NCBI GenBank assembly: GCA_002729725.1
Contig: PBYS01000082.1
Coordinates: 22,797 to 86,796 of the forward strand
DNA from: Puniceicoccaceae bacterium
GTDB lineage: Bacteria; Verrucomicrobiota; Verrucomicrobiia; Opitutales; Coraliomargaritaceae
Direction: 5' to 3'
DNA: 64,000 nt
Shown here piece by piece: positions 19,313 through 31,754 of the stretch. The position numbers were made by a program, and so were the translations under genes. The notes below the pieces were generated by a model. It searched no databases, was not told where the DNA came from, and saw only the letters and a program-made list of their open reading frames with translations. Each line of letters starts with the position of its first letter. Position 1 is the stretch's first letter.

Positions 19313-19404
19313 TCGCGCTTCGCTTGCGATCCATTTGAAAGCTATAACTTGATTGCAAGATCGCACAGATTGGGTAGGCTACCGAGCTTATCTTTTCTGC
19401 ATCT

Positions 19405-19902
19405 ATGGAATGGCAATTTAAAACTATCGCGCGCAAATCGACTCTGAGTGCTGAGGCCTTCAATCCGGGCGATCAAGTGGTCTGTTTGATTTATAAGGAC
19501 GACGTCGCCGGCGAGTTGGGGCGTGCGGATCTACGCCCAGACGAAGTAGAGCTCTTTGAGTTGCCCGGTGAGGTGCTGGGGCGCTGGGTTCGGGTGGTTA
19601 AAGAGCCCGACGAAGAGAGCAGCACTGCCCGCGAGACCATGGCCTCGGCTGAGGACTTTTTTTTCTCACTCTTTGAGCATGAGCAGCCTGAGGCACGGGA
19701 GGAGTCGGACATGTTAAAGCATTTACTCTCGCTTATGTTGGAGCGTAAGCGTGTGCTACGTGCTCTCGGTACGCGCCGGACTGCGGGCGAGCAGACTTAT
19801 CTGCACGTGAAATCCAAGCGTCAGATGCAGGTGCCGATTGTCGATATTTCTACGAAACTAATGCTCAAAATTGAAGACACCATTGGTGATATTATTCTTT
19901 AA
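19405..19902 (+). CDS. Conserved-looking protein of unknown function
   Basis: I do not recognise this 165-residue protein. It begins EWQFKTIARKSTLSAEAFNPGD, has an acidic central part and a helical segment with charged repeats (MLKHLLSLMLERKRVLRAL), and ends in a short beta-rich stretch. There is no signal peptide, membrane span or cysteine. It starts about 90 bp after the PilB/GspE gene and ends 14 bp before a lipoprotein gene, which suggests cotranscription with the latter. Regular amino-acid use and tight packing argue that it is a real gene. Confidence 0.6.
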   Translation: MEWQFKTIARKSTLSAEAFNPGDQVVCLIYKDDVAGELGRADLRPDEVELFELPGEVLGRWVRVVKEPDEESSTARETMASAEDFFFSLFEHEQPEAREESDMLKHLLSLMLERKRVLRALGTRRTAGEQTYLHVKSKRQMQVPIVDISTKLMLKIEDTIGDIIL

Positions 19903-19916
19903 CTCATACACAACAC

Positions 19917-20414
19917 ATGCGCCCAATTGCCCTCTCATTCCTTCTTGTATTCACTAGTCTCGCTTTTTTCGTTGGCTGTAAAAAAGATAAGCTCGAAAAT
20001 TTATACATTCCACGCCTGATGGTTGAGAGCCGCGGGGTGAATTTTAATTCGATGGGCGGGGATACTGCGGTGCTACCCAAGAGTGGCACCACGATCAATA
20101 TTCAGGCGGATCCCATCGTGACTGAGTTTGACATTCGCAATGTCGAACTGGTCAAAGTCGACCGCGGCATGGCGCTGCTGTTACAGGTCGATGGGAAAGG
20201 TGCACGTGATCTGTATCGAGCTTCTGTGACGAATATGGGTGGACGTATTGTGTTGATGGTGAACGGAAACGCCATCGGAGCACGTCGTATCGATGGCGCA
20301 ATCCCGGATGGCAATTTGTACACTTTTGTCGAGGTGGACGACGCTGAGTTGGAACAGCTGGTACTGGATTTGAGACGGAGCCTTAGCGAATTGCAGGCAA
20401 AGAAGAGCTGGTAG
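19917..20414 (+). CDS. Lipoprotein with SecD P1-like region
   Basis: The N-terminus is a lipoprotein signal with the lipobox-like FVGC (C21), so a mature lipidated protein of about 145 residues is expected. The second half (ARDLYRAS, GGRIVLMVNGNAIGARRI, then an acidic helix ending in RRSL) resembles the P1 head of SecD, in which a strand pair A-I-V-x-D-G-x-V-x-S-A-P precedes a helix. Standard SecD transmembrane segments are absent. It may be a standalone SecD-P1-like envelope lipoprotein; the function is unknown. Confidence 0.6.
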   Translation: MRPIALSFLLVFTSLAFFVGCKKDKLENLYIPRLMVESRGVNFNSMGGDTAVLPKSGTTINIQADPIVTEFDIRNVELVKVDRGMALLLQVDGKGARDLYRASVTNMGGRIVLMVNGNAIGARRIDGAIPDGNLYTFVEVDDAELEQLVLDLRRSLSELQAKKSW

Positions 20415-20444
20415 GCATTCCAATCCCTTCGACGATCGTATTTT

Positions 20445-21449
20445 ATGAGGAGACAACAGATTTTTCTGCTGCTAGCTTTACTCGTGCCTCTGTGCGTGCA
20501 GGCCAATTTGATTTGGCCGACACCGAACCCTGCTTTTCAGAACGGTGAGTCCATCGAAGCCTTCATTCAGCCGACCGTGTCGGGCATCGTCGAGTCGGGG
20601 CTATTTGGCTGCGTGCGTAACAGCGGGCACCGCTTTCACGAGGGGCTCGACCTCTATCCTGTCAAACGAGACCGTAGCGGGGAGCCGCTCGACCCTGTTT
20701 ACGCGGTGCTGCCGGGGAAGGTCGTGCATGCGAGCCGCGTGCCGGGCCATAGCAGTTATGGGCGCTATGTCGTGATCCAGCACGATCGAGAGGTGCCCAG
20801 CTACCACACCCTCTATGCGCACCTCGCTAGTGTCGCGGATGGCGTCGTGCCGGGCGCCCGTGTTGAGGCCGGCTCTGTGCTCGGTATTATGGGGCGCTCC
20901 GCGACTTATAGCATTCCCACTTCACGCGCTCATGTGCACTTCGAAGTTGGATTCCGGCTCACGGACGATTTTCAAACCTGGTATGATCGTAAGAAATTCG
21001 GTAACAAGAACCAACATGGCAGCTGGAATGGCATGAACTTGGTCAGTGTCGACCCGCTTGCATTTTATCAAGCCATTCGAAATGGCAGTGTGAAGAACCT
21101 GTATGAACATCTGCAACACCTGCCCGCGGCCGCACGCATTCGTGTCTATAGCGCGCGTGTTCCGAGTTTTGTGAAGGACTACCCTGCGCTGCTTACGAAG
21201 CCGTTTGAGGGGCAGTCTGTGGTCGCCTGGGACATTGCATTTACCAAATATGGCGTGCCCAAGGAGTGGACGCCCCGTTTTGCATCCGACAACTTGGCGG
21301 GCAAGCCAGGCGACGTGAAGGTGATCGCCTATAACCCCAGCCTGCTCGACGATCAAACTTGTCGGCGCGTGCTTAATGTCAGCGGATCTCGCCCCGCAAT
21401 TGCATCTGGGACGATTTCCACCATCAAGAAACTATTTGGCTTCAAGTAA
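20445..21449 (+). CDS. M23-family peptidase (LytM/LysM-type endopeptidase)
   Basis: A cleavable signal (residues 1-20, ending VQA) is followed by a peptidase M23 domain. The zinc ligands appear as H65-x3-D69 in HEGLDL and the H-x-H of HVHFEV (H163, H165), with H126 in the YAHL motif. These enzymes cut peptidoglycan cross-bridges, or bind them when inactive; here all ligands are present. A C-terminal region of about 130 residues has no family I can name. The stop lies 4 bp from the convergent topB stop. Placement near the secretion ATPase could reflect a role in opening the wall for the machine. Confidence 0.85.
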   Translation: MRRQQIFLLLALLVPLCVQANLIWPTPNPAFQNGESIEAFIQPTVSGIVESGLFGCVRNSGHRFHEGLDLYPVKRDRSGEPLDPVYAVLPGKVVHASRVPGHSSYGRYVVIQHDREVPSYHTLYAHLASVADGVVPGARVEAGSVLGIMGRSATYSIPTSRAHVHFEVGFRLTDDFQTWYDRKKFGNKNQHGSWNGMNLVSVDPLAFYQAIRNGSVKNLYEHLQHLPAAARIRVYSARVPSFVKDYPALLTKPFEGQSVVAWDIAFTKYGVPKEWTPRFASDNLAGKPGDVKVIAYNPSLLDDQTCRRVLNVSGSRPAIASGTISTIKKLFGFK

Positions 21450-21452
21450 CGC

Positions 21453-24005
<2,553 letters not shown>

Positions 24006-24145
24006 AAACAATAGATACGTTGAAGTCTTTGCAGATCACAGAGACTTGCTGTTTTTTCGAGAGAAAGCGGTGATTAAATCTGGCGTCAACCTTCTTTCTG
24101 GTTTTTGAGATTCGCTTTATTTACAATAATCACCTTTTTTGACCT

Positions 24146-25390
24146 ATGCCCTCACTCCGTAGAATCCGTTATAAGCTCGCTCGAGCAGCGGATGACTTTG
24201 CCCAATTTACCGCTGATGTGATCTATGATCGCCGGCACGGGCGTGCCGCAGAGGTGATGGGCATTTTCCTACATCTGCTGTCTTATTTGTTCAGTGGGAT
24301 CGTGCAATTACGCTGGTATTTGTACGAACATCGCATTTTGCGTAATAAGCCACTGGGCTGTATGGTCGTGGTGGTGGGAAACTTGACGGTTGGCGGCACC
24401 GGGAAGACGCCAGTGGTTGAGAAATTTGCCCGCACTCTAAATGAGCGAGGCCGCAAAGTGGCCATCCTGAGCCGAGGTTATAAGAGTAAGAAAGAGCCCT
24501 TGCCCAAAAAGCTCTGGCGCAAGTTGACCCATGGCGAAGAAGCACCGCCGAAGATTGTGAGCGATGGTAAAAACGTGCTGCTCGATTCCGAAGTGGCGGG
24601 CGATGAGCCCTATATGCTAGCGCAAAATCTGCCCGGAGTGGTGGTGCTCTGTGATAAGAATCGTGTCAAAGCGGGCTCCTTCGCGATTCGTAAATTTGGT
24701 TGCGACACACTGATCCTAGACGATGGCTTTCAATATCTGCCGTTAAAAGGTCGGCTAAACCTCTTGCTGGTCGATAAGACCAACCCCTTTGGAAACCAAC
24801 ATTTATTGCCACGTGGGATCTTGCGCGAACCGATCAAGCACCTGTCTCGCGCCAGCTATATCTTCCTGACCAAGTCCGACGGGGTGCGCGATGAGGCCCT
24901 GCTCGAACTCATCCGTGAACACAATCCGAAGGCCGAGATCATTGAGTGCGCCCACAAGCCACAATACCTGCAAGCGGTTGGCAGCGATGAAAAACTCCCG
25001 CTCGATTCCTTGCAAAACGCTAAAATTGGCGCTTTCAGTGGGATTGCTTCACCGGAGAGTTTCGAGAGCATGTTGCGCGCATTTGGTGCAGAGATCCGTT
25101 ATAACCAGCGCTTTCTCGACCACCACCGCTTCACGCGCTATGAAATTGAGCGGCTGTACCGTAAGGCCGGCATGGCCGACCTCGACATGATCGTCACCAC
25201 CGAGAAAGACGCCGTGCGCCTATTCGACGATATCACAGCTCCGGTGCCAGTTTATTATCTGCGGCTCGAAATCGACATCCTTTCGGGGGAAGAGGATTTC
25301 GAAGGCGCGACCGAACGAATTTGCCGCCCGCGCACGCAACAGCCATCCATTACGCGTGCTCCTTGGCCAGAATCCATGAATGAGGCTTGA
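24146..25390 (+). CDS. lpxK: Tetraacyldisaccharide 4'-kinase
   Basis: LpxK phosphorylates the lipid A disaccharide at the 4' position at the inner membrane. The P-loop TVGGTGKT is at residues 81-88, preceded by VVVVGNL; the downstream [18 protein letters not shown] and DHHRFTRYE motifs are all characteristic. A hydrophobic segment near residues 37-58 is the membrane anchor. At 414 residues it is longer than most LpxK; the extra length is mainly about 40 residues at the N-terminus and a basic C-terminal tail. It shows that the host makes lipid A. Confidence 0.93.
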   Translation: MPSLRRIRYKLARAADDFAQFTADVIYDRRHGRAAEVMGIFLHLLSYLFSGIVQLRWYLYEHRILRNKPLGCMVVVVGNLTVGGTGKTPVVEKFARTLNERGRKVAILSRGYKSKKEPLPKKLWRKLTHGEEAPPKIVSDGKNVLLDSEVAGDEPYMLAQNLPGVVVLCDKNRVKAGSFAIRKFGCDTLILDDGFQYLPLKGRLNLLLVDKTNPFGNQHLLPRGILREPIKHLSRASYIFLTKSDGVRDEALLELIREHNPKAEIIECAHKPQYLQAVGSDEKLPLDSLQNAKIGAFSGIASPESFESMLRAFGAEIRYNQRFLDHHRFTRYEIERLYRKAGMADLDMIVTTEKDAVRLFDDITAPVPVYYLRLEIDILSGEEDFEGATERICRPRTQQPSITRAPWPESMNEA

Positions 25391-25449
25391 TCTCATTAGT
25401 GGATTTCGCCACTGCTAAGAGTTTTCTTCACTTACCAACTTATACTGAT

Positions 25450-26667
<1,218 letters not shown>

Positions 26668-26886
26668 GAGCTCCTCTGATACCTGTGCTCTTTAGGTTGC
26701 TGGGGTGGGGCTTAAGTATGTGCATGTCTGCATTTTGTACTTTATGTGACGGGCGTTGACTGTCCAGGATTGCTGTTGTGGAAACGTCTTCTTGGTAAGT
26801 TAATGGGTCGCCAAAGTTTGGTAAATGCATGCATCGGGTGTGATTCGGTGTCGACCTCATTAAATAATTATCTAAACAAGAGTGCC

Positions 26887-27573
26887 ATGGATTCCGAAAA
26901 TGTTGTTTATCGCTTTGAACTGAAAGATCGCGAGATCGAGTTTGATGTGGCGACGCGTCCTGGTCAGGTGAATGCAGACGAAGCGCACCCTGAGTGGGCG
27001 CGCCTTGGTTATAAACAATGTAAATGCTGCCCGCTCAAGGAGGCCGACTGTGCCTATTGTCCGGCCGCCACCCGTATCAATGAAGTGATTGAGGCCTTTG
27101 CCGACAGTCAGTCCATTGAGCGTGTGAAAGTGACTGTGACCACTGCGGAGCGCAGTTACTTCGATGATTGCGATTTGCAGGTCGGCATCAACTCTCTGCT
27201 CGGGCTGATGATGGCGACCAGTGGCTGCCCCGTGTTGAAAGAGCTTGGGGCGATGGCCAGCTTTCACATCCCTTTTTGCACGACTCGCCAAACATTGCAT
27301 CGCACAGTAGGCTCTTATCTTGTGAAGCAGTATTTCAAACAGCGCCGCGGCGAAGAGGCCGATTGGGAGTTTAAGGAACTTAAAGAGCTTTACGGCGTGC
27401 TAGAGGGTTTGAACCAAGATTTCTCTAAGCGTATTCAAGCTTCAGCGACCAGCGATGCTTTGACGAATGCAATCATCATGTTCCTCGCCACATCGGTGGT
27501 GGTGGCGAGCTCCTTAGATGATCAACTCGCCCGCCATGAAGCCTATTTGACCAACTCGCCGAACTTGTTGTAG
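26887..27573 (+). CDS. Cysteine-containing conserved protein of unknown function
   Basis: I take the ATG at 26887, where the sequence becomes protein-like (MDSENVVYRFELKDREIEFD). The product has a clustered cysteine motif YKQCKCCPLKEADCAYC (residues about 41-57), suggestive of metal binding, and further cysteines at SGCPVL and FCTTRQ. A long mostly helical region and a hydrophobic C-terminal segment follow. It may belong to a DUF family of cysteine-rich bacterial proteins, but I cannot name it with confidence. Upstream 26668-26886 holds no other gene. Confidence 0.6.
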   Translation: MDSENVVYRFELKDREIEFDVATRPGQVNADEAHPEWARLGYKQCKCCPLKEADCAYCPAATRINEVIEAFADSQSIERVKVTVTTAERSYFDDCDLQVGINSLLGLMMATSGCPVLKELGAMASFHIPFCTTRQTLHRTVGSYLVKQYFKQRRGEEADWEFKELKELYGVLEGLNQDFSKRIQASATSDALTNAIIMFLATSVVVASSLDDQLARHEAYLTNSPNLL

Positions 27574-27638
27574 GCTGAGGGCCAATCGCGTTAATTCGGC
27601 CTTCTTCGGGCTCGGTGCGAACGCAGGTGCCGCCTCTA

Positions 27639-28427
27639 CTAGCTCAATAGGATCAAGTGAAATGCGCCACCGATGAGGAGTGCCGCATCCACCAGCACTC
27701 GGAAGCTCTCGATCGTGATGTGCGCTCGGTAGCGATGCAGCAGTGCCAGCAGCACAAAGCTCAATGCCAGTCCCTGCCACAGATCGCCACGGTTCCATAG
27801 CACCAGCGCCGCCCCCGTCCAAGCGAGTGGGCTCAGCCAACGCTCTGCGACCAAGGTCGCCAGCGAGTGCACCCGCATCTTTGCATCGATGTGCTTCTCC
27901 TTCGCTCCGATGATGAGACAGTTTAGCAGGCACAAAAATGCGAAAGCTTGGTAAAAGTTCGTCGACACCGTGTCTGGCAGAAAGATTTGCACGCCGCCTG
28001 CGTAGATCAATGCCACGCAGATTTCTTTCGGGAAGAATCGGCGCGAGAGTTTCTGGTTTAAGAGCGTGTAGATTAAGCAAATGATTAAGAGGTGCACACC
28101 CTTTGCTAGTTGTTGCGGGCTCAATTGAGTCGCCAATAAAAGATCGGCTCCCAAAGCGGCAAACCATAGGCGCCAAAGTGATCGCGCGTAGCGCTTCGAA
28201 AAGTTGTGTCGCGTCGAAAGGAGGGCCGATCGTGCGCGCGAGCGCACATCGTAGAGTCGGTCGGCCACGTAGCTCAGCCAGACTGAGAGGGCCAGCACCG
28301 CATGCGCCACCCAAGTGATTTCCAGTGAATGCGCCCGCTCCAAGGCCAGTAACCACAGTGCTGCAATCAGTGCTGCATCGATCGCTAGCACATTCGGCCA
28401 TTGCCAGATTTTAGGAGAGGAGCGCAT
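27639..28427 (-). CDS. UbiA-like polytopic membrane protein
   Basis: The 262-residue protein has about seven hydrophobic segments. After the second helix comes SYVADRLYDVRSR, which resembles the first aspartate-rich motif of UbiA prenyltransferases (N-x3-D-x3-D) with a weaker second motif NQKLSRRFFPKE. It may be a divergent UbiA-superfamily enzyme acting on an isoprenoid or another membrane lipid. The match is partial and the first asparagine is replaced. It is divergent from the next gene, with a perfect 10-bp hairpin between them. Confidence 0.5.
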   Translation of the reverse strand: MRSSPKIWQWPNVLAIDAALIAALWLLALERAHSLEITWVAHAVLALSVWLSYVADRLYDVRSRARSALLSTRHNFSKRYARSLWRLWFAALGADLLLATQLSPQQLAKGVHLLIICLIYTLLNQKLSRRFFPKEICVALIYAGGVQIFLPDTVSTNFYQAFAFLCLLNCLIIGAKEKHIDAKMRVHSLATLVAERWLSPLAWTGAALVLWNRGDLWQGLALSFVLLALLHRYRAHITIESFRVLVDAALLIGGAFHLILLS

Positions 28428-28480
28428 ATGGATGAGTCGCGGGAGTATGCCTGCGATTTCCCTAATAGCTAGAATTTTGA

Positions 28481-28503
28481 GCTCTAGTTTTCGAAACTAG
28501 AGC
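28481..28503. promoter_or_regulatory. Perfect inverted repeat in divergent intergenic region
   Basis: GCTCTAGTTT and AAACTAGAGC pair perfectly over 10 bp with a three-base loop. It lies between the divergent starts at 28427 and 28583, so an operator or a bidirectional transcription signal is more likely than a terminator. No T-run follows on either strand. Confidence 0.45.
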
Positions 28504-28582
28504 CCCATATCCTCAGTTCTTTGAACCGGAGCGAGGTATTCAACATTTGCAATGCGTGAAGCAGCGCACACACTGGTGCATC

Positions 28583-29578
28583 ATGCCGTCCGCTCCTGCG
28601 CATAGTTCTGCCGAATCTGCACCGAAACGCTCCAAGCTCGGGCCCTTGGCATTGGCGCTCTTGATTCAGGTGGGGCTGCTCTTCTTGGCCGTATTCGTCG
28701 TGGTGCTGGTGCCTGAGTTTAAGTCTGATCCCGAATTCGTCGCGCGTAAGAAGATTTATCTCCCGCAAAAAGAATTGGAACACAAAGTCGCGCTGGCCGA
28801 ATTTCAAAACGCAGCCAGCTCGCCCATGCAGCTCGAGCGTATCAGCACCCAAGCTTTGTTGCCTGATTCTATGCCGGCGCTGCCACAGATGCCAAAAAGC
28901 GACTTTAACCCGATCGAGCGCAATCCCGCGGCCCTCCAGTCTGACTCGCTGCTCGGACAGTCTGGCGTGCTGGGTGCTTTGCAAGGTCTGCAAACCGGTA
29001 GCTCCTCCGCTTCACTATTCGGGATCGAAGACGCGGGGCAGCGTATTCTGATTCTTTTTGATAACAGTTCCAGTGTCTGGAACAAGGCCAGCAAGGCGGG
29101 TGTGAGCACCGAGCGCTTTATACGAGAGCTTTCTTCATTGATCGATGGACTCAGTGCCAATACCCAATTCGCCATGGTGCCCTTTTCGCGCAGCGTTGGC
29201 AGCTTTCGCGATTACATGATCGCCGGCGGCATTCGTAACAAGCGCGCCGCCAAAGCATGGATCACTGGGAAGGTGCGGACCCAGTCGCTGATGACTCAGC
29301 TGCCCCATGCCGCGGATGGTGTGCAGGGCGCTTTCATGGTGGCTTTTCAAATGGAGCCCGACGTGATCTTTCTCGTCTCCGATGCTGATTTCCAGCGTAA
29401 CATTCCGAAGCAGGGCGATGTTCCATGGAACGAGCTCGAACGCACGCTACGTGATCTCACCCGTGAATATGGCATCGAGCCCCGAATCCACTTTATCGGC
29501 TTCCAGGTCGAACCCGAAGCCGCCGGATACATGGAAAAAATTATTCGGCGTTACAAAGGTAAGTTTCGCACGCTGTGA
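28583..29578 (+). CDS. Membrane-anchored von Willebrand A-like protein
   Basis: From the ATG at 28583 there is a short N-tail, one membrane helix (residues about 20-42) and a proline- and glutamine-containing linker. A C-terminal domain follows that begins QRILILFDNSSSVWNKAS, a von Willebrand factor A strand carrying the metal-ion site D-x-S-x-S. Later it has FLVSDADF, fitting another VWA strand. The domain is probably periplasmic and may mediate metal-dependent protein contacts. A start at 28547 is also open. It converges on a glycosyltransferase gene 16 bp away. Confidence 0.65.
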   Translation: MPSAPAHSSAESAPKRSKLGPLALALLIQVGLLFLAVFVVVLVPEFKSDPEFVARKKIYLPQKELEHKVALAEFQNAASSPMQLERISTQALLPDSMPALPQMPKSDFNPIERNPAALQSDSLLGQSGVLGALQGLQTGSSSASLFGIEDAGQRILILFDNSSSVWNKASKAGVSTERFIRELSSLIDGLSANTQFAMVPFSRSVGSFRDYMIAGGIRNKRAAKAWITGKVRTQSLMTQLPHAADGVQGAFMVAFQMEPDVIFLVSDADFQRNIPKQGDVPWNELERTLRDLTREYGIEPRIHFIGFQVEPEAAGYMEKIIRRYKGKFRTL

Positions 29579-29593
29579 TCGGAGGCGTCTTTG

Positions 29594-30721
29594 CTATAAC
29601 TCGCTCCGAGCCTCTTCCAAGTCTGTCACGAATTGTTTGACGATGCCGGTCCAGCCTAAGCTTTCGGCAGTGCTACGTGCTGCGGCTCGGATTTGGGACC
29701 AATCGTTTTGCGCTGCGAGTGCGCGGTCGGTGGCTTTTAGGAACGCTGTGTTGTCGTCGAAGGGGGCGAGGTAGCCGTTACTGCCGTCTTCAATATAACG
29801 GCCGGGGGCGGCGTAATCGTAGGCGAGTGTGACGAGGCCGGATGCCATCGCCTCGGTCACGACATTGCCGAAGGTTTCGGTCACGCTGGGGAATACAAAG
29901 AGGTCGGCAGATGCGTAGTGGCGGGCGAGGTCCTCGCCTTTTTGCATGCCAGCAAAGATGAAGTCGGGATGTGCCTTTTCCAGTTTTGCGCGCTCGGGGC
30001 CGTCGCCTACGAAGACGCAGGCGGCTTCGGGGTGGCCTTGCTTGATTTGCTGAAAGGCTTTGGCGGCGAGAGGAATGTTTTTCTCGGCGGCCAGACGACT
30101 GACGAAGAGTGCGACGATGCCGTCGTCATCCACACCCCAGCGTTGGCGCAGGCTGGCGTCGCGTTTTGCGGGGGCAAAGAGGGTGGTGTCCACTCCGCGG
30201 CCGAGTAGGCGGGTGCCTTCGATGCCCATGCCTTTTAGTCGCTCGATGACATCTTGCGAGGGGGCGAAGGTGCGGCGAGTCTTATTATGTGTTTTCCGTA
30301 GGAAGCCTTGCACCATCTTTTCTAGGATGGGCAGTTTGTAGTGCTTCATATATTCGTGAAAGTTGGTGTGAAAGCCCGACACGATGGGGATGCCGAGGTC
30401 GGCGGCGGCTTTGATCGAGGACTGTCCCAGCGGGCCTTCGGTGCCGGCGTAGATGATGTCGGGCGCATCTTGAGCCCAAAGCGTGCGTAACTTGCGTCGG
30501 CAGGGCAGGCCGAAGCGCAGACCGTCGTAGCCAGGCAAGGGTAGGCCGCTCACGATTGTTTCGTCAGTGTATTGCGCATTTTGGGCTTCCGAACTCTGGC
30601 GGGGACGCACGATGCTGACGCTGTGGCCTTGTTTGCGTAGTTCGCCGCTGATGCGGTGCAAGGTCATGGCGACGCCGTTGACTTCGGGCGGATAGGTTTC
30701 GGTGACGATACAGATTTTCAT
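29594..30721 (-). CDS. GT4 glycosyltransferase (MgtA/SqdX-like)
   Basis: From the ATG at 30721 the protein begins MKICIVTETYPPEVNGVAMT, the N-terminal signature of a GT4 group containing lipid glycosyltransferases and mannosyltransferases. It has FHTNFHEY, LGRGVDTTLF, FVSRLAAEKN and the E-x7-E motif ETFGNVVTE. It would transfer a sugar from an NDP-donor to a lipid or glycan acceptor, peripheral to the inner membrane. An open frame to 30829 upstream lacks family-like sequence. It is a lone gene away from the glycan locus. Confidence 0.85.
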   Translation of the reverse strand: MKICIVTETYPPEVNGVAMTLHRISGELRKQGHSVSIVRPRQSSEAQNAQYTDETIVSGLPLPGYDGLRFGLPCRRKLRTLWAQDAPDIIYAGTEGPLGQSSIKAAADLGIPIVSGFHTNFHEYMKHYKLPILEKMVQGFLRKTHNKTRRTFAPSQDVIERLKGMGIEGTRLLGRGVDTTLFAPAKRDASLRQRWGVDDDGIVALFVSRLAAEKNIPLAAKAFQQIKQGHPEAACVFVGDGPERAKLEKAHPDFIFAGMQKGEDLARHYASADLFVFPSVTETFGNVVTEAMASGLVTLAYDYAAPGRYIEDGSNGYLAPFDDNTAFLKATDRALAAQNDWSQIRAAARSTAESLGWTGIVKQFVTDLEEARSEL

Positions 30722-30869
30722 TGTTTTGTATGTAAAATTGTCAGCAGTAGTCACACTGCTGGGAGATGAGGAGCCGATGCAGTTGCTACATGGTTGCCAT
30801 GCTTGGATTGTGGTACAAGTGTTCGCCAACGACGTAGATTAGACAAGCCGAGAACCGCGCGTTACAGCA

Positions 30870-31754
30870 ATGGAACAATTATTACACATCATTACAGGGC
30901 CCACCGCGGTGGGCAAAACGGAATATGCGCTTGCTTACGCAGCAGCGCATAATGCGGAGATTGTCTCTTGCGATGCCTCTTTGATTTATCGCGGCATGGA
31001 TATTGGCACGGCCAAGCCAAGCCCTGCTGAGTTGGCGCGAGTGCCGCATCATTTGATCGATCTGAACCCCGTCAATGTGCCCTACGACATCGTGGCTTAT
31101 GTACGCGATGCGCAGGCGGCGGTGGCTGATATTTTTAGTCGTGGACGCTCCGTTTTGGTGTCTGGGGGCAGCGGGTTTTATTTAAAGAGCTTTTTTGCGC
31201 CAGTGATTGATGTTGTGAAAGTGAGTGATGCGGTGCGAGCTCAAGTTGCTGCGCTCTATGAAGCTGAGGGCTTGTCCGCTTTATTGGCTGAGCTGGGCAT
31301 GCGTAGTCCGCAAGGCTTGGGGAATTTGGATATTAAAAACCCCCGTCGCGTCTTGCGGGCGCTGGAACGCTGTATCGCCTCTGGCAAGGATTTACCGACT
31401 TTGCAAGCGGAGTTTGCCGCTCGCCCCGAGCCCTACGCTGATTGCACGAAACACTACATCTTACTCAGTCGCGACAAGGAGAATCTGCAACAACGCGTGG
31501 CGCATCGCGCCCAGCAGATGTTGGCCGCGGGACTGATCGAAGAAGTTGAGGGCCTCTTAGCACTTGGAATTAAGGAAAACCCGAGCGCCGCATCGGCGAT
31601 CGGTTATCGAGAAACCATTGCTTTTCTAGAGGGGCAATTGTCACGAGAGGAGCTGCTACCAAGTATTGTGCAAAACACGCTGCACCTCGTCAAAAAACAG
31701 CGCACTTGGTTTCGTACCCAAATCCCGAGCCCTGATGAGACGGTTCAGTTCTGA
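30870..31754 (+). CDS. miaA: tRNA dimethylallyltransferase
   Basis: MiaA adds dimethylallyl to A37 of tRNAs reading U-initial codons. The P-loop GPTAVGKT is at residues 10-17, followed by SCDASLIYRGMDIGTAKPS, VSGGSGFY and DIKNPRRVLRALE, all hallmark elements, and QRTWFRTQ near the C-terminus. Its 294 residues match the family size. Its stop directly abuts the convergent regulator stop at 31755 with no spacer. Confidence 0.95.
   Translation: MEQLLHIITGPTAVGKTEYALAYAAAHNAEIVSCDASLIYRGMDIGTAKPSPAELARVPHHLIDLNPVNVPYDIVAYVRDAQAAVADIFSRGRSVLVSGGSGFYLKSFFAPVIDVVKVSDAVRAQVAALYEAEGLSALLAELGMRSPQGLGNLDIKNPRRVLRALERCIASGKDLPTLQAEFAARPEPYADCTKHYILLSRDKENLQQRVAHRAQQMLAAGLIEEVEGLLALGIKENPSAASAIGYRETIAFLEGQLSREELLPSIVQNTLHLVKKQRTWFRTQIPSPDETVQF

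Noticed and set aside
27514..28401. Long open frame on the - strand overlapping the UbiA-like gene
   Set aside because: Its translation has no family pattern and it overlaps a gene with clear hydrophobic periodicity; it is a shadow frame.
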